From assembly GCF_964355755.1 (NCBI RefSeq), contig NC_092674.1, forward strand, positions 17,303,501 to 17,367,500: 64,000 nucleotides of DNA, written 5' to 3'. This DNA is from Antedon mediterranea. Taxonomy: Eukaryota > Echinodermata > Crinoidea > Comatulida > Antedonidae. Below, piece after piece: positions 36,005-48,307 of this stretch; the stretch's first letter is position 1, and the number at the start of each line of letters is the position of its first letter. Under the pieces are notes generated by a model. It was not told the DNA's origin. It saw nothing but the letters and a program-made list of their open reading frames with translations, and did not search any database. A program made the translations under genes and the position numbers.

Positions 36005-38147
36005 TCAGCGAGAGAGAGATAGATCAGCGAGAGAGAGATAGATCAGCGAGAGAGAGATAGATCAGCGAGAGAGAGATAGATCAGCGAGAGAGAGATAGAT
36101 CAGCGAGAGAAAGATAGATCAGCAAGAGAGATATAGATCAGCGAGAGAGAGATAGATCAGCGAGAGAGAGAGATAGATCAGCGAGAGAGAGAGAAAGATC
36201 AGCGAGAGAGAGATAAATCAGCGAGAGAGAGAGATAGATCAGTGAGAGAGAGATAGATCAGCGAGAGAGAGATAGATCAGCGAGAGAGAGATAGATCAGC
36301 GAGAGAGAGATAGATCAGAGAGAGAGAGATAGATCAGCGATAGAGAGAGATAGATCAGTGAGAGAGAGAGAGATAGATCAGCGAGAGAGAGATAGATCAG
36401 CGAGAGAGAGATAGATCAGCGAGAGGGAGATAGATCAGCGAGAGAGAGATAGATCAGCGAGAGAGAGATAGATCAGCGAGAGAGAGCGATAGATCAGCGA
36501 GAGAGAGAGGTAGATCAGCGAGAGAGAGAAAGATAGATCAGCGAGAGAGAGATAGAACAGCGAGAGAGAGATAGATCAGCGAGAGAGAGAGATAGATCAG
36601 CGAGAGAGAGGAGGAGAGATAGATCAGCGAGAGAGAGATAGATCAGCGAGAGAGAGAGATAGATCAGCGAGAGAGAGATAGATCAGCGGGAAAGAGATAG
36701 ATCAGCGAGAGAGAGATATAGATCAGCGAGAGAGAGAGATAGATCAGCGAGAGAGAGATAGATCAGCGAGAGAGAGATAGATCAGCGAGAGAGATAGATC
36801 AGCGAGAGAGATATAGATCAGCGAGAGAGAGATAGATCAGCGAGAGAGAGAGATAGATCAGCGAGAGAGAGATAGATCAGCGAGAGAGAGATAGATCAGC
36901 GGGAGAGAGATAGATCAGCGAGAGAGAGATATAGATCAGCGAGAGAGAAATAGATCAGCGGGAGAGAGAGAGATAGATCGAGGAGAGAGAGATAGATCAG
37001 CGAGAGAGAGATAGATCAGCGAGAGAGAGATAGATCAGCGAGAGAGAGATAGATCAGCAAGAGAGAAATAGATCAGCGAGAGAGAGATAGATCAGCGAGA
37101 GAGAGATAGATCAGCGAGAGAGAGATAGATCAGCGAGAGAGAGATAGATCAGCGAGAGAGAAATAGATCAGCGAGAGAGATAGATCAGCGAGAGAGATAT
37201 AGATCAGCGAGAGAGAGATAGATCAGCAAGAGAGAGATAGATCATCGAGAGAGAGATAGATCAGCGAGAGAGAGATAGATCAGCGAGAGAGAGAGATAGA
37301 TCAGCGAGAGAGAGATAGATCAGCGGGAGAGAGATAGATCAGCGAGAGAGAGATATAGATCAGCGAGAGAGAAATAGATCAGCGGGAGAGAGAGAGATAG
37401 ATCGAGGAGAGAGAGATAGATCAGCGAGAGAGAGATAGATCAGCGAGAGAGAGATAGATCAGCGAGAGAGAGATAGATCAGCAAGAGAGAAATAGATCAG
37501 CGAGAGAGAGATAGATCAGCGAGAGAGAGAGATAGATCAGCGAGAGAGAGATAGATCAGCGAGAGAGAGATAGATCAGCGAGAGAGAAATAGATCAGCGA
37601 GAGAGAGATAGATCAGCGAGAGAGATATAGATCAGCGAGAGAGAGATAGATCAGCGAGAGAGAGAGATAGATCATCGAAAGAGAGATAGATCAGCGAGAG
37701 AGAGATAGATCAGCGAGAGAGAGATAGATCAGCGAGAGAGAGATAGATCAGCGAGAGAGAGATAGATCAGCGAGAGAGAGATAGATCAGCGAGAGAGAGA
37801 TAGATCAGAGAGAGAGAGATAGATCAGCGATAGAGAGAGATAGATCAGCGAGAGAGAAATAGATCAGCGGGAGAGAGAGAGATAGATCGAGGAGAGAGAG
37901 ATAGATCAGCGAGAGAGAGAGAGATCAGCGAGAGAGAGATAGATCAGCGAGAGAGAGATAGATCAGCGAGAGAGAGATAGATCAGCGAGAGAGAGAGAGA
38001 TAGATCAGCGAGAGAGAGATAGATCAGCGAGAGAGAGCGATAGATCAGCGAGAGAGAGAGGTAGATTAGCGAGAGAGAAAGAGATAGATCAGCGAGAGAG
38101 AGATAGATCAGCGAGAGAGAGAGATAGATCAGCGAGCGAGAGATAGA

Positions 38148-38152
<5 letters not shown>

Positions 38153-38192
<40 letters not shown>
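38153..38192 (+). repeat. (GA)20 microsatellite, duplicate copy
   Basis: A 40-bp GA run of the same length as the one at 35961-36000. Both are preceded by the same GCGAGCGAG variant, so they were copied by the ~2.2-kb duplication. Confidence 0.9.
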
Positions 38193-38196
<4 letters not shown>

Positions 38197-41100
38197 TCAG
38201 CGAGAGAGAGATAGATCAGCGAGAGAGAGATAGATCAGCGAGAGAGAGATAGATCAGCGAGAGAGAGATAGATCAGCGAGAGAGAGATAGATCAGCGAGA
38301 GAGAGATAGATCAGCGAGAGAAAGATAGATCAGCGAGAGAGATATAGATCAGCGAGAGAGAGATAGATCAGCGAGAGAGAGAGATAGATCAGCGAGAAAG
38401 AGAGAAAGATCAGCGAGAGAGAGATAAATCAGCGAGAGAGAGAGATAGATCAGTGAGAGAGAGATAGATCAGCGAGAGAGAGATAGATCAGCGAGAGAGA
38501 GATAGATCAGCGAGAGAGAGATAGATCAGAGAGAGAGAGATAGATCAGCGATAGAGAGAGATAGATCAGTGAGAGAGAGAGAGATAGATCAGCGAGAGAG
38601 AGATAGATCAGCGAGAGAGAGATAGATCAGCGAGAAGGAGATAGATCAGCGAGAGAGAGATAGATCAGCGAGAGAGAGATAGATCAGCGAAAGAGAGCGA
38701 TAGATCAGCGAGAGAGAGAGGTAGATCAGCGAGAGAGAGAAAGATAGATCAGCGAGAGAGAGATAGAACAGCGAGAGAGAGATAGATCAGCGAGAGAGAG
38801 AGATAGATCAGCGAGAGAGAGGAGGAGAGATAGATCAGCGAGAGAGAGATAGATCAGCGAGAGAGAGAGATAGATCAGCGAGAGAGAGATAGATCAGCGG
38901 GAAAGAGATAGATCAGCGAGAGAGAGATATAGATCAGCGAGAGAGAGATAGATCAGTTAGAGAGATAGAACAGCGAGAGAGAGAGATAAATCAGTGAGAG
39001 AGAGATAGATCAGCTAGAAAGAGAGATAGATCAGCGAGAGAGAGATAGATCAGCGAGAGAGAGATAGATCAGCGAGAGAGAGAGATAGATCAGCGAGAGA
39101 GAGATAGATCAGCGAGAGAGAGATAGATCAGCGAAAGAGAGATAGATCAGCGAGAGGGAGATAGATCAGCGAGAGAGAGATAGATCAGCGAGAGAGAGAT
39201 AGATCAGAGAGAGACAGACAGATTAGCGAGAGAGAGACAGATCAGCGAGAGAGAGATAGATCAGCGAGAGAGAGAGATAGATCAGTGAGAGAGAGATAGA
39301 TCAGCGAGAGAGAGATAGATCAGCGAGAGAGAGAGATAGATCAGCGATAGAGAGAGATAGATCAGCGAGAAAAAGATAGATCAGCGAGAGAGAGAGATAG
39401 ATCAGCGAGAGAGAGATAGATCAGCGAGAGAGAGAGATAGATCAGCGAGAGAGAGATAGATCAGCGAGAGAGAGATAGATAAGCGAGAGAGAGATAGATC
39501 AGCGAGAGAGAGATAGATCAGCGAGAGAGAGATAGATCAGCGAGAGAAAGATAGATCAGTGAGAGAGAGATAGATCAGCGAGAGAGAGATAGATCAGCGA
39601 GAGAGAGATAGATCAGCGATCAGCGAGAGAGAGAGATAGATCAGCGAGAGAGAGATAGATCAGCGAGAGAGAGATAGATCAGCGAGAGAGAGAGATAGAT
39701 CAGCGAGAGGGAGATAGATCAGCGAGAGAGAGATAGATCAGCGAGAGAGAGATAGATCAGCGAGAGAGATATAAATCAGCGAGAGAGAGATAGATCGGGG
39801 AGAGAGAGATAGATCAGCGAGAGAGAGATAGATAAGCGAGAGAGAGATAGATCAGCGAGAGAGAGATAGATCAGCGAGAGAGATAGATAGATCAGCAAGA
39901 GAGAGAGATAGATAGATTAGTTAGAGAGAGATAGATCAGCGAGAGAGAGAGATAGATAAGCGAGAGAGAGAGATAGATCAGCGAGAGAGAGATAGATCAG
40001 CGAGAGAGAGATAGATCAGCGAGAGAGAGATAGATCAGCGAGAGAGAGATATAGACCAGCGAGAGGGAGATAGATCAGCGACAGAGAGATAGATCAGCGA
40101 GAGAGAGATAGATCAGCGAGAGAGAGATAGATCAGCGAGAGAGAGATAGATCAGCGAGAGAGAGAGAGATAGATCAGCGAGAGAGATAGATCAGCGAGAG
40201 AGAGATAGATCGATCAGCGAGAGAGAGATAGATCAGCGAGAGAGAGATAGATCAGCGAGAGAGAGATAGATCAGCGAGAAAGAGATAGATCAGCGAGAGA
40301 GAGATAGATCAGCAAGAGAGAGATAGATCAAAGAGAGAGAGAGATAGATCAGCGATAGAGAGAGATAGATCAGCGAGAGAGATATAGATCAGCGAGAGAG
40401 AGATAGATCAGAGAGAGAGATAGATCAGCGATAGAGAGAGATAGATCAGCGAGAGAGAAATAGATCAGCGGGAGAGAGAGAGATAGATCGAGGAGAGAGA
40501 GATAGATCAGCGAGAGAGAGATAGATCAGCGAGAGAGAGATAGATTAGCGAGAGAGAGATAGATCAGCGAGAGAGAGATAGATCAGCGAGAGAGAGATAG
40601 ATCAGCGAGAGAGAGACAGATCAGCGAGAGAGAGATAGATAAGCGAGAGAGAGATAGATCAGCGAGAGAGATATAGATCAGCGAGAGAGAGATAGATCAG
40701 CGAGAGAGAGATAGATCAGCGAGAGAGAGATAGATCAACGAGAGAGAGAGATAGATCAACGAGAGAGAGATCAGCGAGAGAGATAGATCAGCGAGAGAGA
40801 GAGAAAGGTCAGCGAGAGAGAGATAGATCAGCGAGAGAGAGATAGATCAGCGAGATAGAGTTAGATCAGCGAGAGAGAGATAGATCAGCGAGAGAGAGAT
40901 AGATCAGCGAGAGCGAGATACATCGGGGAGAGAGAGATAGATCAGCGAGAGAGAGATAGATCAGCGAGAGAGAGATAGATCAGTGAGAGAGAGATAGATC
41001 GAGGAGAGAGAGATAGATCAGCGAGAGAGATAGATCAGCGAGAGAGAGATAGATCAGCGAGAGAGAGATAGATAAGCGAGAGAGATATAGATCAGCGAGG

Positions 41101-44100
41101 GAGAGATAGATCAGCGAGAGAGAGATAGATCAGCGAGAGACAGATAGATCAGCGAGAGAGAGATAGATCAGCGAGAGACAGATAGATCTGCAAGAGAGAG
41201 ATAGATCAACGAGAGACAGATAGATCAGCGAGAGACAGATAGATCAGCGAGAGACAGATAGATCGGCGAGAGACAGATAGATCGGCGAGAGAGAGATAGA
41301 TCAGCGAGAGACAGATAGATCAGCGAGAGAGAGATACATCAGCGAGAGAGAGATAAATCAGCGAGAGAGAGATAAATCAGCGAGAGAGAGACACATCAGC
41401 GAGAGAAAGACAGATCAGCGAGAGAGAGACAGATCAGCGAGAGAGAGAGACAGACAGATCAGCGAGAGAGAGAGACAGATCAGCGAGAGAGACACAGATC
41501 AGCGAAAAAGACACAGATCAGCGAGAGAGAGAGAGAGAGAGACAGACAGATTAGCGAGAGAGAAACAGATCAGCGAGAGAGGGACAGATCAGCGAGAGAG
41601 AGAGACAGATTGGCTAGAGAGAGACAGATCAGCGAGAGAGAGAGACAGATCGGCTAGAGAGAGACAGATCAGCGAGAGAGAGACAGATCAGCGAGAGAGA
41701 GATAGATCAGCGAGAGGGAGATAGATCAGCGAGAGAGAGATAGATCAGTGAGAGAGAGATAGATCAGCGAGAGAGAGAAAGATAAGCGAGAGAGAGAGAT
41801 AGATCAGCGAGAGAGAGATAGATCAGCGAGAGAGAGATAGATCAGCGAGAGGGAGATAGATCAGAGAGAGAGAGAGATAGATCAGCAAGAGAGAGAGAGA
41901 TAGATCAGCGAGAGAGAGAGAGAAAGATCAGCGAGAGAGAGATAGATCAGCGAGAGAGAGATAGATCAGCGAGAGAGAGATAGATCAGCGAGAGAGAGAA
42001 AGATCAGCGAGAGAGAGATAGATCAGCGAGAAAGAGATAGATCAGCGAGAGAGAGATAGATCAGCGAGACAGAGATAGATCAGCGAGAGAGAGATAGATC
42101 AGCGAGAGAGAGATAGATCAGCGAGAGAGAGATAGATCAGCGAGAGAGAGAAAGATCAGCGAGAGAGATAGATCAGCGAGAGAGAGATAGATCAGCGAGA
42201 GAGAGATAGATCAGCGAGACAGAGATAGATCAGCGAGAGAGCGATAGATCAGCGAGAGAGAGATAGATCAGCGAGAGAGAGATAGATTAGCGAGAGAGAA
42301 ATAGATCAGCGAGAGAGAGATAGATCAGCGAGAGAGATAGATCAGCGAGAGAGAGACAGATCAGCGAGAGAGAGATAGATAAGCGAGAGAGAGATAGATC
42401 AGCGAGAGAGATATAGATCAGCGAGAGAGAGATAGATCAGCGAGAGAGAGATAGATCAGCGAGAGAGAGATAGATCAACGAGAGAGAGAGATAGATCAAC
42501 GAGAGAGAGATCAGCGAGAGAGATAGATCAGCGAGAGAGAGAGATAGGTCAGCGAGAGAGAGATAGATCAGCGAGAGAGAGATAGATCAGCGAGATAGAG
42601 TTAGATCAGCGAGAGAGAGATAGATCAGCGAGAGAGAGATAGATCAGCGAGAGCGAGATACATCGGGGAGAGAGAGATAGATCAGCGAGAGAGAGATAGA
42701 TAAGCGAGAGAGAGATAGATCAGCGAGAGAGAGATAGATCAGCGAGAGAGAGATAGATCAGTGAGAGAGATAGATAGATCAGCGAGAGAGAGAGATAGAT
42801 AGATCAGTTAGAGAGAGATAGATCAGCGAGAGAGAGAGATAGATAAGCAAGAGAGAGAGATAGATCGGCGAGAGAGAGATAGATCAGTGAGAGAGAGAGA
42901 GATAGATCAGTGAGAGAGAGAGAGATAGATCAGCGAGAGAGAGATAGATCAGCGAGAGAGAGAGAGAGATATAGACCAGCGAGAGGGAGATAGATCAGCG
43001 AGAGAGAGATAGATCAGCGAGAGAGAGATAGATCAGCGAGAGAGAGATAGATCAGCGAGAGAGAGATAGATCAGCGAGAGAGAGATAGATCAGCGAGAGA
43101 GAGAGATAGATCATCGAGAGAGAGATAGATCAGCGAGAGAGAGATAGATCAGCGAGAGAGAGATAGATCAGCGAGAGAGAAATAGATCAGCGAGAGAGAG
43201 ATAGATCAGCGAGAGAGAGATAGATCAGCGAGAGAGAGATAGATCAGAGAGAGAGATAGATCAGCGATAGAGAGAGATAGATCAGCGAGAGAGAAATAGA
43301 TCAGCGGGAGAGAGAGAGATAGATCGAGGAGAGAGAGATAGATCAGAGAGAGAGATAGATCAGCGAGAGAGAGATAGATCAGCGAGAGAGAGATAGATCA
43401 GCGAGAGAGAAATAGATCAGCAAGAGAGAGATAGATCAGCGAGAGAGAGATAGATCAGCGAGAGAGATATAGATCAGCAAGAGAGATATAGATCAGCGAG
43501 AGAGAGATAGATCAGCGAGAGAGAGATAGATCAGCGAGAGAGAGATAGATCAGCGAGAGAGAGATAGATCAGCGAGAGAGAGATAGATCAGCGAGAGAGA
43601 GAGATAGATCATCGAGAGAGAGATAGATCAGCGAGAGAGAGATAGATCAGCGAGAGAGAGATAGATCAGCGAGAGAGAGATAGATCAGCGAGAGAGAAAT
43701 AGATCAGCGAGAGAGAGATAGATCAGCGAGAGAGAGATAGATCAGCGAGAGAGAGAAAGATAAGCGAGAGAGAGAGATAGATCAGCGAGAGAGAGATAGA
43801 TCAGCGAGAGAAAGATAGATCAGCGAGAGGGAGATAGATCAGAGAGAGAGAGAGATAGATCAGCAAGAGAGAGAGATAGATCAGCGAGAGAGAGAGAAAG
43901 ATCAGCGAGAGAGAGACAGATCAGCGAGAGAGAGATAGATAAGCGAGAGAGAGATAGATCAGCGAGAGAGAGATAGATCAGCGAGAGAGAGATAGATCAG
44001 CGAGAGAGAGATAGATCAGAGAGAGAGATAGATCAGCGATAGAGAGAGATAGATCAGCGAGATAGAAATAGATCAGCGGGAGAGAGAGAGATAGATCGAG

Positions 44101-47100
44101 GAGAGAGAGATAGATCAGCGAGAGAGAGATAGATCAGCGAGAGAGAGATAGATCAGCGAGAGAGAGATAGATCAGCGAGAGAGAAATAGATCAGCGAGAA
44201 AGAGATAGATCAGCGAGAGAGAGATAGATCAGCGAGAGAGAGATAGATCAGCGAGAGAGAGATAGATCAGCGAGAGAGAGATAGATCAGCGAGAGAGAGA
44301 TAGATCAGCGAGAGAGAGAGATAGATCATCGAGAGAGAGATAGATCAGCGAGAGAGAGATAGATCAGCGAGAGAGAGATAGATCAGCGAGAGAGAGATAG
44401 ATCAGCGAGAGAGAGATAGATCAGCGAGAGAGAGAGATAGATAGATCAGTTAGAGAGAGATAGATCAGCGAGAGAGAGAGATAGATAAGCCAGAGAGAGA
44501 TAGATCAGCGAGAGAGAGATAGATCAGTGAGAGAGAGAGATAGATCAGCGAGAGAGAGAGATAGATCAGCGAGAGAGAGATAGATCAGCGAGAGAGAGAG
44601 ATATAGACCAGCGAGAGGGAGATAGATCAGCGAGAGAGATAGATCAGCGAGAGAGAGATAGATCAGCGAGAGAGATAGATCAGCGAGAGAGAGATAGATC
44701 AGCGAGAGAGAGAGAGATAGATCATCGAGAGAGAGATAGATCAGCGAGAGAGATAGATCAGCGAGAGAGAGATAGATCAGCGAGAGAGAGATAGATCAGC
44801 GAGAGAGAAATAGATCAGCGAGAGAGAGATAGATCAGCGAGAGAGAGATAGATCAGCGAGAGAGAGATAGATCAGAGAGAGAGATAGATCAGCGATAGAG
44901 AGAGATAGATCAGCGAGAGAAAAATAGATCAGCGGGAGAGAGAGAGATAGATCGAGGAGAGAGAGATAGATCAGCGAGAGAGAGATAGATCAGCGAGAGA
45001 GAGATAGATCAGCGAGAGAGAGATAGATCAGTGAGAGAGAGAGATAGATCAGCGAGAGAGAGAGATAGATCAGCGAGAGAGAGATAGATCAGCGAGAGAG
45101 AGAGATATAGACCAGCGAGAGTGAGATAGATCAGCGAGAGAGAGATAGATCAGCGAGAGAGAGATAGATCAGCGAGAGAGAGATAGATCAGCGAGAGAGA
45201 GATAGATCAGCGAGAGAGAGAGATAGATCATCGAGAGAGAGATAGATCAGCGAGAGAGATAGATCAGCGAGAGAGAGATAGATCAGCGAGAGAGAGATAG
45301 ATCAGCGAGAGAGAAATAGATCAGCGAGAGAGAGATAGATCAGCGAGAGAGAGATAGATCAGCGAGAGAGAGATAGATCAGCGAGAGAGAGATAGATCAG
45401 AGAGAGAGATAGATCAGCGATAGAGAGAGATAGATCAGCGAGAAAGAAATAGATCAGCGGGAGAGAGAGAGATAGATCGAGGAGAGAGAGATAGATCAGC
45501 GAGAGAGAGATAGATCAGCGAGAGAGAGATAGATCAGCGAGAGAGAGATAGATCAGCGAGAGAGAAATAGATCAGCGAGAAAGAGATAGATCAGCGAGAG
45601 AGAGATAGATCAGCGAGAGAGAGATAGATCAGCGAGAGAGAGATAGATCAGCGAGAGAGATAGATCAGCGAGAGAGAGATAGATCAGCGAGAGAGAGAGA
45701 TAGATCATCGAGAGAGAGATAGATCAGCGAGAGAGAGATAGATCAGCGAGAGAGAGATAGATCAGCGAGAGAGAGATAGATCAGCGAGAGAGAGAGATAG
45801 ATAGATCAGTTAGAGAGAGATAGATCAGCGAGAGAGAGAGATAGATAAGCCAGAGAGAGATAGATCAGCGAGAGAGAGATAGATCAGTGAGAGAGAGAGA
45901 TAGATCAGCGAGAGAGAGAGATAGATCAGCGAGAGAGAGATAGATCAGCGAGAGAGAGAGATATAGACCAGCGAGAGGGAGATAGATCAGCGAGAGAGAG
46001 ATAGATCAGCGAGAGAGAGATAGATCAGCGAGAGAGAGATAGATCAGCGAGAGAGAGATAGATCAGCGAGAGAGAGATAGATCAGCGAGAGAGAGAGATA
46101 GATCATCGAGAGAGAGATAGATCAGCGAGAGAGATAGATCAGCGAGAGAGAGATAGATCAGCGAGAGAGAGATAGATCAGCGAGAGAGAAATAGATCAGC
46201 GAGAGAGAGATAGATCAGCGAGAGAGAGAGATAGATCAGCGAGAGAGAGATAGATCAGCGAGAGAGAGATAGATCAGAGAGAGAGATAGATCAGCGATAG
46301 AGAGAGATAGATCAGCGAGAGAGAAATAGATCAGCGGGAGAGAGAGAGATAGATCGAGGAGAGAGAGATAGATCAGCGAGAGAGAGATAGATCAGCGAGA
46401 GAGAGATAGATCAGCGAGAGAGAAATAGATCAGCGAGAAAGAGATAGATCAGCGAGAGAGAGATAGATCAGCGAGAGAGAGATAGATCAGCGAGAGAGAG
46501 ATAGATCAGCGAGAGAGAGATAGATCAGCGAGAGAGAGATAGATCAGCGAGAGAGAGAGATAGATCATCGAGAGAGAGATAGATCAGCGAGAGAGAGATA
46601 GATCAGCGAGAGAGAGATAGATCAGCGAGAGAGAGATAGATCAGCGAGAGAGAAATAGATCAGCGAGAGAGAGATAGATCAGCGAGAGAGAGATAGATCA
46701 GCGAGAGAGAAATAGATCAGCGAGAGAGAGATAGATCGAGGAGAGAGAGATAGATCAGCGAGAGAGAGAGAGATCAGCGAGAGAGAGATAGATCAGCGAG
46801 AGAGAGATAGATCAGCGAGAGAGAGATAGATCAGCGAGAGAGAGATAGATCAGCGAGAGAGAGATAGATCAGCGAGAGAGAGCGATAGATCAGCGAGAGA
46901 GAGAGGTAGATCAGCGAGAGAGAAAGAGATAGATCAGCGAGAGAGAGATAGATCAGCGAGAGAGAGAGATAGATCAGCGAGAGAGAGATAGATCAGCGAG
47001 AGAGAGAGAGAGAGAGAAAGATCAGCGAGAGAGAGATAGATCAGCGAGAGAGAGAAAGATCAGCGAGAGAGATATAAATCAGCGAGAGAGAGATAGATCA

Positions 47101-48248
47101 GCGAGAGAGAGATAGATAGGCGAGAGAGAGAGAAAGATCAGCGAGAGAGAGATAGATCAGCGAGAGAGAGATAGATCAGCGAGAGAGAGATAGATCACCG
47201 AGAGAGAGATAGATCAGCGAGAGAGAGATAGATCAGCGAGAGAGAGATAGATCAGAGAGAGAGAGAGATAGATCCGAGAGAGAGATAGATCAGCGAGAGA
47301 GAGATAGATCAGCGAGAGAGAGATAGATCAGCGAGAGAGAGAGAGATATAGACCAGCGAGAGGGAGATAGATCAGCGAGAGAGAGATAGATCAGCGAGAA
47401 AGAGATAGATCAGCGAGAGAGAGATAGATCAGCGAGAGAGAGATAGATCAGCGAGAGAGAGATAGATCAGCGAGAGAGAGAGATAGATCATCGAGAGAGA
47501 GATAGATCAGCGAGAGAGAGATAGATCAGCGAGAGAGAGATAGATCAGCGAGAGAGAAATAGATCAGCGAGAGAGAGATAGATCAGCGAGAAAGAGATAG
47601 ATCAGCGAGAGAGAGATAGATCAGCGAGAGAGAGATAGATCAGAGAGAGAGATAGATCAGCGATAGAGAGAGATAGATCAGCGAGAGAGAAATAGATCAG
47701 CGGGAGAGAGAGAGATAGATCGAGGAGAGAGAGATAGATCAGCGAGAGTAAGATAGATCAGCGAGAGAGAGATAGATCAGCGAGAGAGAGATAGATCAGC
47801 GAGAGAGAGATAGATCAGCGAGAGAGAGATAGATCAGCAAGAGAGATATAGATCAGCGAGAGAGAGATAGATCAGCGAGAGAGAGATAGATCAGCGAGAG
47901 AGAGATAGATCAGCGAGAGAGAGATAGATCAGGGAGAGAGAGATCATCGAGAGAGAGATAGATCAGCGAGAGAGAGATAGATCAGCGAGAGAGAGATAGA
48001 TCAGCGAGAGAGAGATAGATCAGCGGAGAGAGAATAGATCAGCGAGAGAGAAATAGATCAGCGAGAGAGAGATAGATCAGCGAGAAGATAGATCAGAGAG
48101 ATAAATCAGTGAGAGAGAGACACATCAGCGAGAGAAAGACAGATCAGCGAGAGAGAGACAGATCAGCGAGAGAGAGAGAGACAGACAGATCAGCGAGAGA
48201 GAGAGACAGATCAGCGAGAGAGACACAGATCAGCGAAAAAGACACAGA

Positions 48249-48253
<5 letters not shown>

Positions 48254-48295
<42 letters not shown>
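48254..48295 (+). repeat. (GA)21 microsatellite
   Basis: This 42-bp GA run is in the sixth marker module. The same position in other modules has shorter runs (for example near 55081 and 57318), so the tract length is unstable between copies. Confidence 0.9.

Positions 48296-48307
<12 letters not shown>

Larger units (their letters stand above)
34480..38950 (+). repeat. ~2.2-2.4-kb tandem duplication within satellite D
   Basis: Rare variants recur between the two halves: CGAGCGAGAG at 35941 and 38133, GGAGGAGAGAT at 36610 and 38821, the CAGCGGGAG...GATATAG string near 34530 and 36900, and a (GA)20 run at 35961-36000 and 38153-38192. The offset falls from about 2366 bp at the left to about 2200 bp at the right, so a small deletion separates the copies. 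Confidence 0.7.
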
